This document shows, one piece after another, positions 40,515 through 52,580 of a DNA stretch of 64,000 bases; position 1 is the stretch's first letter; every line of letters begins with the position of its first letter. Origin of the DNA: Cryoendolithus antarcticus (Eukaryota > Ascomycota > Dothideomycetes > Cladosporiales > Cladosporiaceae); assembly GCA_002077065.1 (NCBI GenBank), contig NAJO01000031.1, positions 186,001 to 250,000 on the forward strand. The letters run 5' to 3'. The position numbers and the translations under genes are program-made. Under the pieces are notes generated by a model that was not told the origin of the DNA, did not search any database, and saw only the letters and a list, made by a program, of their open reading frames with translations.

Positions 40515-42288
40515 CTACATCTTCGTAAACGTACTGTACTCCGCATCCGCCACTTCTTTGCACTTCTCCCTGAACTCCGGCGCCGAGCCCATGTACCGGG
40601 CAACGATTCGCTTCTGCTTCCCTGCGACATTCTTATTCACACCAGTCATCCAGGAGTCGACTTTGTTGCTCAGAAGGTCCTTGCCGAGATCGTGAACGTG
40701 GTCGGTCCAGTCTTGCACCTGTTCGAATGTCAGTGAAAGCGGTTGGAAACCATAAATAAGGGTAACCTACGCCCGCTGCGGTAGCCTCGAAGTATGAGAT
40801 GTTGTGGTCACGACAGTAATCGATGCACTCCGCAATCCACCCAACTGCATACTCGATACTCCGCGGGATATTGCCGTACGCTTGATGCGGACCCATGGAC
40901 ATCCACATATTCGGAAAATGCTCGACAGTCAACCCCAAATACGTTCTCGGACCGTCTTTCCACTCATCGCGGAGACTGTGATTGTTCGTACCTCGGAAGT
41001 CGATGGCGTCGAAAGCGCCCGTGACAGCATCGAAGCCTGTAGCGTACACTAGGATGTCAAACTTGAACTCCTCTGCCGTAGTGATGATGCCATCCTCGGT
41101 CACACGCTCAAATGGCGTCTCAAGGAGGTCCACAAGTCGCACAGTCGGACGATTGTAGGCTTCGAAGTAGTACGTGTCCATGGGTACTCTCCTTGTGCCG
41201 AATCCTACAGACAATATCAGTGACCGCGCAAGTCAGCTCGGTGCAGATAGAACGGACTGACCATGGTTCTTCGGTATCAGCTTATCCGCAGTCCACGGAT
41301 CATGCACCCTCTCCTTCGTCTTCTTTGCTGCAAATGCAGTCACGAGGTCATTGGCCTTCTCATCAACCATGATTTCTTTATAATTGCTCAACCAGAACGG
41401 AAACCCAGGCAATGCCCAAAGCTTCTCCCAAAACACTTCACGTTCCTCAGGAGTGTAGTCCCAAATCGAGTCACCACATGCACTATGCATGAATCCCATT
41501 CGGGTTTCATTGATCCGTATGAGCATTTCAGGATACCCACTGCGAATCTTCTCCATCTCATCTTCCGAGATTTTCGTATTGCGCAGCGGGATCGCCCAAT
41601 TTGCTGTTCGTTGGAATACAGTCACTTGCGCTGCCGTTTCTGCGATCACCGGTATTGCCTGTATTGCTGTGGCGCCAGTGCCGATAACGCCCACGCGCTT
41701 ATCGGTAAAGTCTACGGGAGTTTTCGGCCAACGCGAAGTATGGTATGCTTCGCCCTTGAAGTTAGCGACACCTGGTACATTAGGCAACGTCGGATTACTC
41801 AAGACACCAATGCCGGTGATGAGGAAGCGTGAGGTGTACGTTTTGCCAGATTTTTCGGTCAATTTCCATACGCGATCCTGATCCAGCCACTGCGCGCTGT
41901 CTATGTACGTGTTGAATTGGAGGTGGTCCCACAACTTCAGTCGATCGCAGAGGAACTGGATGTATCGCTCGGTCTCAGCTTGTGGTGCGTAGTGCTCGGT
42001 CCATTTCCACTCGTCCAGCAGCTCGGGAGAGAAGTAGAAGGCATATGTATAAGACTCGGAATCAAAGCGTGCACCTGGATAACGATCTGTGAACGCTCAG
42101 TACGGCATACAATAAGGCAGATGGCGTAGCATACTCCAATACCAAGTCCCTCCCACTGACGTGCCGGCTTCAAGTACCTTTACGCTGAGGTTCAGCTGCT
42201 TCATGCGATGACAAGCATAGCACCCAGAGAGGCCACCCCCGATCACCAAGACATCGTGGTCCGGTTTCAATGGTCCTAGAGACCCCAT
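40515..42288 (-). CDS. Baeyer-Villiger-type flavin monooxygenase
   Basis: Four exons on the minus strand, 42288-42135, 42086-41262, 41204-40771 and 40718-40515, give 538 residues, normal for type I BVMOs. Exon 1 has the FAD motif VIGGGLSGCYAC and GTSVGGTWYW. Splicing to exon 2 restores the family motif GTWYWNRYPGARFDSES. The BVMO fingerprint FxGxxxHxxxWP is complete (FKGEAYHTSRWP) and is followed by the NADPH motif VGVIGTGATAIQ. LVYATGFDAVTG is the second FAD-associated motif. All introns are 49-58 bases with good signals. The enzyme should insert oxygen next to a ketone using NADPH and O2. It lies on the same strand downstream of a CmcJ-family oxygenase, with a divergent MFS carrier next to that, suggesting a shared pathway. 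The ketone substrate is unknown. Confidence 0.95.
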
Positions 42289-42994
42289 GCTGACGATTGG
42301 GCTAGAAAGAGTGCAATCGAGTCCGGATTGATCTTGTGCAGTAAAGAGCAGATATCTGTACTGTCGGGTCTCGATCGGTGCTTGTTACACGTTTGAGCTG
42401 TTGTAGAGGAGATCCTTGATGCAACCGATGTTCCAGCTCGATCAGCAAGACAAGTGAACGTTTGGTACTACAATAGATAGTGGACAGCGGCATGTATGCT
42501 TTGGGTAGCGAAGTTTGCCGGGGTCTGTGGCGTAAGATCGGATCTCGCAACACGAATCGTGCATATCTACCGCAATGGTACCGCCTCGCCACTCTGCTAG
42601 ACCACTCGTGCGAGCGCAAACCATGGCGGAGCTGCAACCGCATTCGCGGGTCATTATGGACCAGTCGACGATCTCAATGCCAGCGCTGATCGCTGGCAGA
42701 CATATCAAAAGTCATGGGCAAAGTCTGGAACTCCTCGAATGGGGAAGGTTTAAATAAGGTTCAGGCTCCGGGAATAAATATGCGGGGTTAGAGATACTCT
42801 ATTTGGCGCTGAGATAGTGAGAAGACGCGGCGGCGGCGGCGTCCACGTTGGAAGACCACGTGGACCTGGGCAAGGGCGCGTGGAAGATGTGGAATTGCGT
42901 GCACTCAAGAAGGATGATCACAAAATCACGCGAGCGCGGAGGTGTAGCTGGAGCCGAGAGGAGAAATTGGTGATGTACAATCGTACGAAGCTGT
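42289..42994. other. promoter region of the Baeyer-Villiger monooxygenase
   Basis: This 0.7 kb lies between two genes read in the same direction. It includes a CGG-triplet repeat (cgcggcggcggcg near 42827-42839) and a TATAAAT-like AT-rich stretch near 42750-42780. No gene is seen. Confidence 0.45.
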
Positions 42995-44073
42995 CTACTC
43001 CACGTCTTCGCCCTCCCAGAATACAAAGCATCTCACCTCGACGCTGGTCCGAGCCTCCCCCTGATCCGGCTGATGCTCCAACGGGAATGAAGAGTGCACC
43101 GCACACCTCGCCCTTCCGTCCTTCTTCGAATCAAAGATCTTGAACAGCCACGCTTCATCCGGCGTCTGGTCCGCGGCGTAATACCATTGCTGGTTTGGAT
43201 TATGTGCCATATTTGTCACCTCGTAGCGCGGTGCTTGGTCACCGTTCAGGGAGTACTCCCACTTGCCCTTGTGAGCGAAGTTCTTGGAGACATTGCCATA
43301 CTCGCCTGCGCCTGGCGGTGGTAGGTTGGCAACAACTGTGCGCATGTCGTTTTCATCGACTGTGCGGAAGTCGCAGAAAGCGAGAGGATCACGCTTTACG
43401 ACCTTGCCGAAGGGCTGCCATGCGTTGATGATACCCCATCGGGACTTAGTGCGCTTGTTGGCTTCCTCTTCGTCCATGTTGAGGTACAGAATTTGCTCTG
43501 CTCCGCGGTAGCTCTGGTCAACGTGTACGAATCTCTGTGGCATCGAGTCATCAGTCTGTGCTCATGTAGTGTACATCACGGAAGCTTGATACTTACAGCT
43601 GGATTGTTCTTCGTGACAAAGTCTGTATCCTTCTTCTCGAGAGCGTCTTCCTTGGAATCGGCGGTAGTATGTCGGCGGCACATGTGCGAGATCACATGAA
43701 CGTGTGTCGCGCCAGTTCTGCATACGGGTAAGAAACATACTCAACGACCCAATATCATCAAATCAGCATACTTCTCCTTGATGATCTTCTCGATCTCTGG
43801 GTAGTACACCTCTTTGATGCGCTCTTCGTCAATGAAGTCTTTCTCCTCCGACGTATGGTTGATCAATTCGAAGCCGGACTTGTCGAGTGTGAGTTCGTCA
43901 CGGATAGGCCGCATGTCCTTGATCTCGACATTGTGAGGAACATGCTTTCGTCGCTTCTCAAAGGCTGTGCCAGGATATGTTTGGACGATGCCACCATCCT
44001 TCACCTCGAGGTAGTAGTAGAGTGTACTCTTCTCCTTCAGTAGCTCGGTCTGGGTCATGGTAGTGGTCGCCAT
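42995..44073 (-). CDS. CmcJ/AsaB-family oxygenase (GA4 desaturase-like)
   Basis: Three exons, 44073-43772, 43717-43597 and 43534-42995, give 320 residues. The first donor (GTATGC, phase 2) and acceptor ATGCAG rejoin IIKEKTGATHVHVISHMCRR. The second intron is phase 0. Motifs of the family are present in order: YYPEIEKIIKEKTGATHVHV, FVHVDQSYRGAEQILY (His-x-Asp), RWGIINAWQPFGKVVKRDPL, and WYYAADQTPDEAWLFKIFDS. C-terminal HSSFPLEHQ and RTSVEVRCFVFW follow. This is the CmcJ/NvfI-like family, including fungal AsaB and GA4 desaturases. Characterised members are Fe(II)/2-oxoglutarate-type tailoring oxygenases or desaturases in secondary metabolism. The BVMO next to it and the divergent transporter support such a role. 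Confidence 0.9.
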
Positions 44074-44988
44074 TGTCGTTGAGTTCCAGGATTATGTGAG
44101 TGTAGAGTCGTGTGAGAGATACTGTCACTACGTTTAGCAATGCTGCGGATGTTCTGAAGAGATGCCAATATATCCGCAGCAAAGCCACCCACCCAGCTCA
44201 CTCGTCATCGCCACGAATTTTGCCTTCTTCGCCATGTTGCAGTACATGGCAGCTGTAACCGTCGATCATGTACCGCGTGGGAGCCATGATCTGCACGCGG
44301 TCATACCAAGCTTTCTAGAGTGTGGGGGAAGTGAAGTCTACTGCTGAGCTCTCCTCGATCTGATTATTCCCGGAGAACCACGAGACCTGTCAAGCCTGAG
44401 ACAGTGTGCCGCTTGGCAACTTATCTGCAGACGCATCTCTAGAAGAGTGCGTAGGAAAACAGTCGAGTGAACAGTCGGGGGATATTCCCTCGTGAGCGAC
44501 GTGGTAGTCCCAAACAGGTCTGCAGTGTACTTTTACGCGCAGTGGTGACTTTACGCGTACGATGCAGAGCGTTGGAGCGGCGCTGCATTCCGCACTTGTT
44601 CTCTGCGGGTCGCTTGCAATTACCACGACATGGCGTAGAGGAGCAGATGTGGCGTCCACGTGATATCAAGGCGCTGGCCAGTTTCGTCAACACAATTTGA
44701 TAGCTGCAGCCTTGGTCGGCTATCGGTTTCCAGACGCCCGGAGATGCTGCAAGCCTAGGCGATGTTTGTCAAAGCCCTGGCATCTGGACCGTTGTGTCGG
44801 AACACAGCGAGATTTAGCCTTCGCTAGACTGTGGATGCCCCACGGGGTACGAGTTCGAGTGTTACGATATATGCACAACGTCCCCAGCGTGCATGAGCTG
44901 CGACAAGGTAGTGTAAAATCTCTTTTGTTGATTGCCAGCGTCGTCGTCTACCGTTGTCACAGTCAGCAGGACGCGAGCTCCCACTAAG
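44074..44988. promoter_or_regulatory. bidirectional intergenic region between oxygenase and MFS transporter
   Basis: This 0.9 kb separates divergent genes and should carry both promoters. Short ORFs within it have no features. CCG/CGG triplets are scattered, but I could not identify a convincing paired zinc-cluster binding site. A TATA-like element (gatatatg) lies about 120 bases before the MFS ATG. Confidence 0.45.
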
Positions 44989-47296
44989 ATGGCGACCAAC
45001 GAGATGAAGCAGTCGTACAATAACCACCATGAGTTCGAGCGAGATTCCGACCAGCTCTCGCAGCCCAGCGAGACCCGCCAGGGAGATCCTGAGAAGCGAG
45101 TCGCAGAAGGCGCTGTGTATCGCGGGTCTGGTGAAGATGACAAAGTCACAATGAAGACATGGGCAGTTGTCGTTGTACTCGCTGCGTCGTATGGGCTGTC
45201 CTTCTGGCCGATCCCGTTCTTCAGTACTATACAGGGCACAATGGCCGTCGAATTCGGGTCGAATGCCGCACAGGGTACTTGGTGCGCTGAGTTCAACTCG
45301 GAGACTCTTTATCAGGAGCTGACTGTCGTTCAGGCTCACTGCAGTCTACAGCATGGGCGGTACCATCGCTTTCTTGACCTGCGGCGCCAACAGCGATCTG
45401 TTCGGTCGGAGAACGTTCATTCTCTTGGGGAACGTGAGTAGACTTCAGCTCCTATAAGTGCAATTGTATAGTCTGACAGGCTCGGACAGATTTGTGTCGT
45501 CGTTGGATCGATCATCGGAGCCACCTCGCACAAGATTGGACAGTCCATCGTTGCACATGTGTTGCTCGGCTTTGGAGGTGGGAATTGCCAGCTCGCCGCA
45601 TTCGCACTGCCGGAGCTGCTGCCAAATAAGTGGCGACACTTCGCGGTCGTCATTGCTGATGGTGGGATTTACTTCGATGTCATTGTCGGACCGGTCGTCG
45701 CGCGTATCGCCAGCGCCAACAACGCCGTAAGTGACGAAGCTCGTACCAGACCCAGTGATGATTACTGACTCGACGTAGTGGCGCTGGGGCTACTGGGGTC
45801 TGGTCATCGCACAAGGCATGTGCCTGGCAATCCTCGCGGCGTTCTACTTCCCTCCCAAGCACCCGCGAGGTGTCCCATGGGACGAGGCACTGCGACATCT
45901 GGACTACTTCGGGATCGTGACGTCCACTGCAGCGGTAGCACTGATCTTGTCGGGCATCGTATATGTTCAGTTGCTTCCGTCGAACTCGCCAATCGTCATC
46001 GGCTTGCTGGTTTCGGGCTTCGCATGCCTCGTAGCCTTCGGAGTCTGGGAGACTTTCGCGAAGCTGAAGAATCCTCTTGCGCCGACGCGACTGTTCACTG
46101 CGAATAAGGGACGTGCTTTGACGGCTCCGGTAAGTCGGCGTGTAAAGTGATTATCCCGAAATCGAATTTTGGCTGACGATTTTCCAGTTCATCGTCGGAT
46201 TCGTTGTGTAAGTCCATGTGCACCCCATAACTGCTAGAACTATGCTGATTACGCTGAAGTACAATGTACTACTACGGTAAGCGTTCAATCATGTGGAGAA
46301 ATGCAGTATTGAGATTGACTAACTTTTTCTAGGAACGAACTTCACCTGTAAGTGCACGCACCACCCGCGCCAACGAGCGGCGACAGCGAGGTCGCCTTCC
46401 AGCGAGATGACGATCTCCGACTTGGAGCAGGCTGCCCGTATCATATTGCAGAGCGGTCTTTATATGACTTCTTAGGGGCTGGCGGCTGACATATGCAATT
46501 AGGGCCCACCATGGTTGGCGTGTACTTCACCACTGAAGCAACCCCGCGCCACATCGTCTACCTTCTCTCAACAGTCCAGGGCTTCGGCATCTTCACCGGC
46601 GCAATGCTGCTCTCCTTCCTCGGAAAGCATATTGGTCACTGGAAATGGCAGCTCGGGGTCCCGGTAACGATCATGACCATCTTCGGTGGTCTTCTGGCAA
46701 TTATAACACCAGAGAAGAAGAACGAAGCCATCGCATTCGCCTTCCTTAGTGCGACTGGCTACGGCTACGCCCAGTACCTCAGTATCGCATACATTCAATT
46801 TGGCGCTGACCAGAGTGAGCTTGGAATTGCTGGCGGACTTGCTGGCGTGGCCCGTTATGCTGGAGGCGCTGTGGCCGTGGCCATCTTTTCGACGATCTTG
46901 TCCACCACGCAGAGCAAGTATGCTATTACGCACGTTGTAGCTGCGGCGGAGGCTGCTGGTGCATCACCCGAGACCGCGCAGGCTGTATTCGCCGCCTTGC
47001 CGCTCGGAGCTGCGGCGCTTGAGAAAGTGCCGGGATTGACGACCGCGATTGCGACAGCTGCCGGTGGTGCGTTGGTGCAGAGTTATGTCGAGGCTGTGAA
47101 GTGAGTGAAGTCCAATGTGAGAGGTCCTGGCATTAGCTGACTCGATTTTAGGACCATCGCACTGGCGTCGCTGGCCTTCGGAGGTGTTGCTATGATCGCT
47201 TGCTTGTTCTTGGAGGACATTGGCCCGAAGATGACGCCTAAGATCGAGGTATTCTTGGAAAACGATGTGCAGGCTGAGAAGAACAAGTTCCATTAG
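44989..47296 (+). CDS. TRI12-like MFS transporter, nine exons
   Basis: Exons: 44989-45281, 45334-45433, 45472-45726, 45779-46129, 46188-46207, 46260-46276, 46333-46347, 46503-47100, 47152-47296; total 597 residues. Joining the 20-, 17- and 15-base exons gives FIVGFVVTMYYYGTNFT. It runs straight into WPTMVGVYFTTEATPRH of exon 8, so the microexons are well supported. Other family blocks are SFWPIPFFSTIQGTMAVEF, MGGTIAFLTCGANSDLFGRR (motif A), LLGFGGGNCQLAAFALPELL and GIAGGLAGVARYAGGAVAVA. There are about 12-14 hydrophobic segments. The type is that of fungal TRI12/siderophore-type efflux carriers. The position opposite the CmcJ-family oxygenase suggests export of the cluster product. The third intron is only 38 bases, so its acceptor is uncertain. 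Confidence 0.88.
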
Positions 47297-47640
47297 CGGA
47301 GCGCACTGAAGCAGTAAACGGCAATACTAGTTCTTGGTGGAAGCTAGATCATATAAGCTACACCTAGCAGATATCCTATTATCGCGAGGTCGTCAGCAGA
47401 AACTTGTCCATCAAATGGGCGTTCGTGACTGTGGCATGACGCTCCAAGTGGTTGTCGGCAATATCAACGATCAGGGCCCAAATGTCGAAGCTCACACAAC
47501 CTCGCAAGTCCCATTGCGGTTGCGCCCCGCACGCCGTAGCAGTGCCATAGCATATCCGCGCCAATGAGATAGACGATTCGTCGGTCTTGACAGGGCTTCC
47601 TATTTCGACCTAACGTAATTCGGCAACAGTCTGCATTGCC
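47297..47640. other. convergent 3' intergenic region
   Basis: It lies between the MFS transporter and DPM1 3' ends. Nothing recognised. Confidence 0.5.
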
Positions 47641-48696
<1,056 letters not shown>

Positions 48697-51210
48697 ATGG
48701 ACCCAGAAGAGGACTTAAAAGAGTTCCCGGACGTGACTTCGAAACTCGCTGCACCGAAGAAGATCTCCGCCTTCGAACGCGAGAAACAAGCAGCTGAGGC
48801 GAAACGCTTACGGGCCGAAGAAGAGAACGCAGCTGCATTACGCGAATTTGAGGAGTCCTTCGGCCACGATGACGAAAATGGAAGTCGAAGCAATGCTCCT
48901 GCACCTCGTGCTCCCCCGACAGGACCTCGTGGCGGCGGCATGGGTGGTGGCATGGCAGCTGGACGACTCACTGGCGGCTCGATGCGAGGATCTGTTCGGC
49001 ATGACATGGATTCGCTTGGTGATTTGGGCGGTCCACCTCCACCTCCCAGTCTGAAGCGGAAGCGAGCCCTCGAAGAGGCTCGAGAATTGAAAGAAGCTCG
49101 CCGCGATCAGGGTGTCTTTGGTGCTGCTCCTGCTGACTACGATGTTGCCGAGCACTCTCGATCAAACGATGTCGTTCCTGAGTATCAAGAAGATACGGCA
49201 CCCAAGCCGACAATGCAACTTGGTATGATCCCACCAGGCACCACCGTAGAAGAGCTCAAAGCTATGCTCTCTCCGTATGTGAACGTGCACTCAATACGTT
49301 GGACTCCGCCAGCGGCAGGTGGATTTCCTGGGAGGAAGTCACTAACCGCTATCGCGACTCTTGATTCGTCCACATCTGCAGGACAGATCGATACAGCCGT
49401 GAGCGCACTGCGAGACAAGTACATAGGATGTGGCTTCTATTTGTCAGTGTCGCGGCATTTATCATCTGCTGCACAATTCCCTGGAATAGGCGGCGCAGGC
49501 GGCGCAAGGACAATCGAGCCCTTTGGTGCAATCTCAAGCCGCGAGCGGAACTTCAAGTCGACGATGAAGAATGCTCCGCCTCCTCGGGAGCATCGCGGTG
49601 GCTTCGCTCCGCCTGAGTACTATGACAGACAAGCACCCGTAGCGAAAACTGCAGGAGCTCGGGTGGAGGTGCATCCACCACTTGATATTGCCACTGTCCG
49701 AGCTGTGCATACCATCTCGGACCGCATACTATCGGAGCCAGATCCAGATCGAGCAGTAGAGCTGGAAGCATTACTCATGTCCATGCCTGAGGTACAGAAG
49801 GATGAGCACTTCTCCTTCCTGTACGACAGCAAATCTACCGCGGGCATCTACTATCGTTACTGCCTATGGGGACCCGAGGAAGCCGATGAGCACCGAGGCG
49901 GACGCAAGGATCCAGTCCGCATCTTCGGCGATCTCGACATGGAATGGCTACCACCTCACAAGGAAGTGCCGTTTCCTGATTTGACGAGCCTCGCGCAGGT
50001 CACGGAGCACATCGACTACGATTCCAGTGATGAAGATAGCGACGATGATGGAGACGATAGACGCACCAATGGCGGCATAGATGGCGACGCAGGTCCGCAA
50101 AAGCCAGACAAGACTCGGCTCACGCCACTGCAGCGAGCTCGATTCACTCACATCTTGGCTCGCCTGCCGACATCTATCGCGCGCTTACGTCAAGGCGATA
50201 TCGCTCGCATCTCAAACTATGTCATCAATCACGCTGGCAGTGGCGCGGATGAGCTAGTTGATTTGCTACTACTGAACATTGAGAACCCATTCTCGACTCT
50301 TCGCGCGGCCAAAGACCCCGGGGCCGTCTTGTCACCAACTTCGGACAACGAAGAAGAGGACGACTACGAACCAGGCGACGCCCTCCCAGTCCTATCCTCC
50401 ACCTCCACTCCACCTTCCGGATCCGACCAGCGATCCCGCCCTACAGACACCGACGATCCCTCGAACCCCAAACTTATCGCTCTCTACGCCATATCAGACA
50501 TCCTCTCCGCGTCTTCCACAGCAGGCGCCCGTAACGCCTGGAAATTCCGCTCCCTCTTCGAAGCCGGCTTCAAAGCCTGCAAAACGTTTGAGCGCCTCGG
50601 TCGCTTAGACAAGGAGCTTGGCTGGGGCAAGATGAAGGCTGAGCAGTGGAAGCGGAAGGTGGGTGTGGTATTTGGGTGTTGGGAGGGATGGAATGTGTTT
50701 TCTGGAGATGTGCATGCGGATTTGAAGAAGGCTTTCTTTGAGCCGCCGTTGACGGAGGAGGAGAAGAGGAGGTTGGCAGCGGAGGAGGTGAAGAGGAAGA
50801 CTGAGGGAGAGGGGAAGTGGATGAGTAAGTTCAAAAAGTTGGGAGAGGGGACTGCGTCGCCTGTTGTGCTACCGGCTGTCGAGGCGAGAACGGATGATGC
50901 TGATATGGATGTTGATGGCGAGCCTATGGCTGATCTGGACGGTGATATTATGAATGACATGAACGGTGATGCTGATCATGATATTGACGGTCAGCCTATG
51001 GATGCTATTGACGGTCATCCAATGGACGACGTAGACGGCGCGCCAATGGAGAAGCCCATTGCTGCACCGACACCTACAGCGCCATCAAGAGGTGGTATGT
51101 CTTTCACTGCGAGCACGCGAGGTGGTCTAGGTGGTGCAGGCATTACTGCCACGAAGAAGCCTGGCCGTATGAAGGCCGAGGATATGTTCGGCGAGAGCGA
51201 CTCGGACTGA
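48697..51210 (+). CDS. U2 snRNP-associated SURP/SR140-like splicing factor
   Basis: Single exon of 837 residues. An N-terminal helix (ISAFEREKQAAEAKRLRAEE) precedes a Gly-rich segment. About 168-255 is a divergent RRM (QLGMIPPGTTVEELKAML). About 330-420 is a SURP module (DEHFSFLYDSKSTAGIYYRY), and 470-640 is a CID-type domain (THILARLPTSIARLRQGDIA, then LLLLNIENPFSTLRAAK). RRM, SURP and CID in that order define U2SURP/SR140, which acts with the U2 snRNP. The CID has a variable acidic/Pro insert. The C-terminus has degenerate repeats of the type DxDGxPM (nt about 50900-51060), then a Gly-rich end MKAEDMFGESDSD. Confidence 0.88.
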   Translation: MDPEEDLKEFPDVTSKLAAPKKISAFEREKQAAEAKRLRAEEENAAALREFEESFGHDDENGSRSNAPAPRAPPTGPRGGGMGGGMAAGRLTGGSMRGSVRHDMDSLGDLGGPPPPPSLKRKRALEEARELKEARRDQGVFGAAPADYDVAEHSRSNDVVPEYQEDTAPKPTMQLGMIPPGTTVEELKAMLSPYVNVHSIRWTPPAAGGFPGRKSLTAIATLDSSTSAGQIDTAVSALRDKYIGCGFYLSVSRHLSSAAQFPGIGGAGGARTIEPFGAISSRERNFKSTMKNAPPPREHRGGFAPPEYYDRQAPVAKTAGARVEVHPPLDIATVRAVHTISDRILSEPDPDRAVELEALLMSMPEVQKDEHFSFLYDSKSTAGIYYRYCLWGPEEADEHRGGRKDPVRIFGDLDMEWLPPHKEVPFPDLTSLAQVTEHIDYDSSDEDSDDDGDDRRTNGGIDGDAGPQKPDKTRLTPLQRARFTHILARLPTSIARLRQGDIARISNYVINHAGSGADELVDLLLLNIENPFSTLRAAKDPGAVLSPTSDNEEEDDYEPGDALPVLSSTSTPPSGSDQRSRPTDTDDPSNPKLIALYAISDILSASSTAGARNAWKFRSLFEAGFKACKTFERLGRLDKELGWGKMKAEQWKRKVGVVFGCWEGWNVFSGDVHADLKKAFFEPPLTEEEKRRLAAEEVKRKTEGEGKWMSKFKKLGEGTASPVVLPAVEARTDDADMDVDGEPMADLDGDIMNDMNGDADHDIDGQPMDAIDGHPMDDVDGAPMEKPIAAPTPTAPSRGGMSFTASTRGGLGGAGITATKKPGRMKAEDMFGESDSD

Positions 51211-51614
51211 GCAGAGGTGTAAAGATGGCGATATACAAGCTTGAATACAATGCTAACAATACATGCTTCTGCCCGAAGCACCAGTCCTGGCTGTCTATCC
51301 TCCTCATGTCTCTGACATTTGCAGAGCGTGACGGCTGCTTAAGCGACAATCGCCAGCGACAAGGCACTGAACTTCCATCTGCGATCACCGTGGAGAGCCA
51401 CCCACGATGGTAGCACTGTCCTGAACAATGGGGCTCTCTCGTTGACGTTCCTCGCGGTCGGACGAAAGATACCGCGCGGTCGATAGTAGCACAAAAGACC
51501 GTCGGATTGTTGAGAGATGACCTGAGAGACCGATTCGCTAAGATTGCCGGTCCCCTTCGAATCGCTCTGGTCATGCATGCACCATGATCTCCGATTCTCT
51601 CACTCTCAGCTTCC
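51211..51614. other. convergent 3' intergenic region
   Basis: It lies between the U2SURP-like gene and the RING gene. Nothing recognised beyond short ORFs. Confidence 0.45.
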
Positions 51615-52580
51615 TCAGATCTTACACCGCGTCTGCGCCTCCACGACCTTGGTGACTAACGTCCCCGCAAACCTCTTCATCGCGATCGCCTCCTGCTCTC
51701 CACGTAGCGCCCGCTCCATCACAACCTTGAGACGCTCATTGACACGCTGCTTCAAAGCCGGGTGAAACCTGGTTGCTGATTGTCGTGTCCCTTCCAGCTT
51801 TTGGACAGCTCCTATGATAGTCTCAAAGAGCAGACAGAGCATAGGATGGTGGTGCATCGGCTGTTGTCTCGGCTCCAGAAAATCGGGTAAACGAAGCTCG
51901 AGAAGCTGGTATCGTTTGTCGTCGGCCTGGAGAGCTGCCTGCAGGGTCATGATGCTTTGCCGCAAATTAATACGGAGGTATGTGTGAGTGTTGCTGCGCA
52001 GTTTGAGGCAGGCTTCGTTTCTGGGGAAGTTGAAGGTACCCAAGATGATGTTGCTGGGTAGGTGTGTGTACATCTTTGCGCGCCATCTGTTCAGCGCCGT
52101 GGAGCAGTCTTTCAGGCTTTGTTGTTGGGTGTAGTACTCGATGAGAAGTGGCGATATAATCGGTGCTTTGTGCAACTTCTCAATCGTGGCTGCGAGCTGA
52201 CGAGACTGCTTGTGGAGACTGATCATGGCGCGGAGAACGTCTTCGTCGAAGATGAGGCGGTCCTCGATATTGTCGATTTCGTATGATAGGTATTTGTGTA
52301 CACTCCACTGAAGATATTGGATGCCTGGAGGAATATCCGAGAAGACGTCTTGCCTGCAGTACGGGCACTGCCCATATTGCTCGAGCCAGGGGACAATGCA
52401 TTCCTGGCAGAAGACGGGTGTACCATGGAGGAGCACTGATTTGCAGTCGTCCGTCAGTGGCATCCAGCAGATACCGCAGTCAGCATTCTCCTTGCACGTT
52501 GGTGGCAGGCCTGCGATGGGAGTGACGGGCGGGTTGCTGAGAAAGTCCGAGCGACGAGGAAGTGGAGTGAACGTTGACAT
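51615..52580 (-). CDS. RING-type zinc finger protein
   Basis: Single exon of 321 residues from ATG 52580. A RING-like domain lies at about 29-75: CKENADCGICWMPL, then LLHGTPVFCQECIVPWLEQY and CPYCRQD. The Cys/His spacing is compatible with a RING, with H in VLLHG and the final C-x2-C pair. The rest (about 90-321) is helical and unassigned, with charged segments such as DKRYQLLELRLPDFLEPRQQ. Short fungal RING proteins of this kind are common as lineage-specific expansions. E3 ubiquitin ligase activity is inferred only from the RING. No transmembrane segment. Confidence 0.75.
   Translation of the reverse strand: MSTFTPLPRRSDFLSNPPVTPIAGLPPTCKENADCGICWMPLTDDCKSVLLHGTPVFCQECIVPWLEQYGQCPYCRQDVFSDIPPGIQYLQWSVHKYLSYEIDNIEDRLIFDEDVLRAMISLHKQSRQLAATIEKLHKAPIISPLLIEYYTQQQSLKDCSTALNRWRAKMYTHLPSNIILGTFNFPRNEACLKLRSNTHTYLRINLRQSIMTLQAALQADDKRYQLLELRLPDFLEPRQQPMHHHPMLCLLFETIIGAVQKLEGTRQSATRFHPALKQRVNERLKVVMERALRGEQEAIAMKRFAGTLVTKVVEAQTRCKI

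Noticed and set aside
43741..43774. Reading exon 1 of the CmcJ-family gene through to LMILGR and stop
   Set aside because: An upstream donor GTATGC gives a 54-base intron and joins exactly to TGATHVHV, a motif expected in the family.
45472..45480. Alternative acceptor TGACAG|GCTCGG for exon 3 of the TRI12-like gene
   Set aside because: It shifts the frame out of the conserved LGQICVVVG reading; the acceptor after GTATAG keeps phase 0, although the intron is then only 38 bases.
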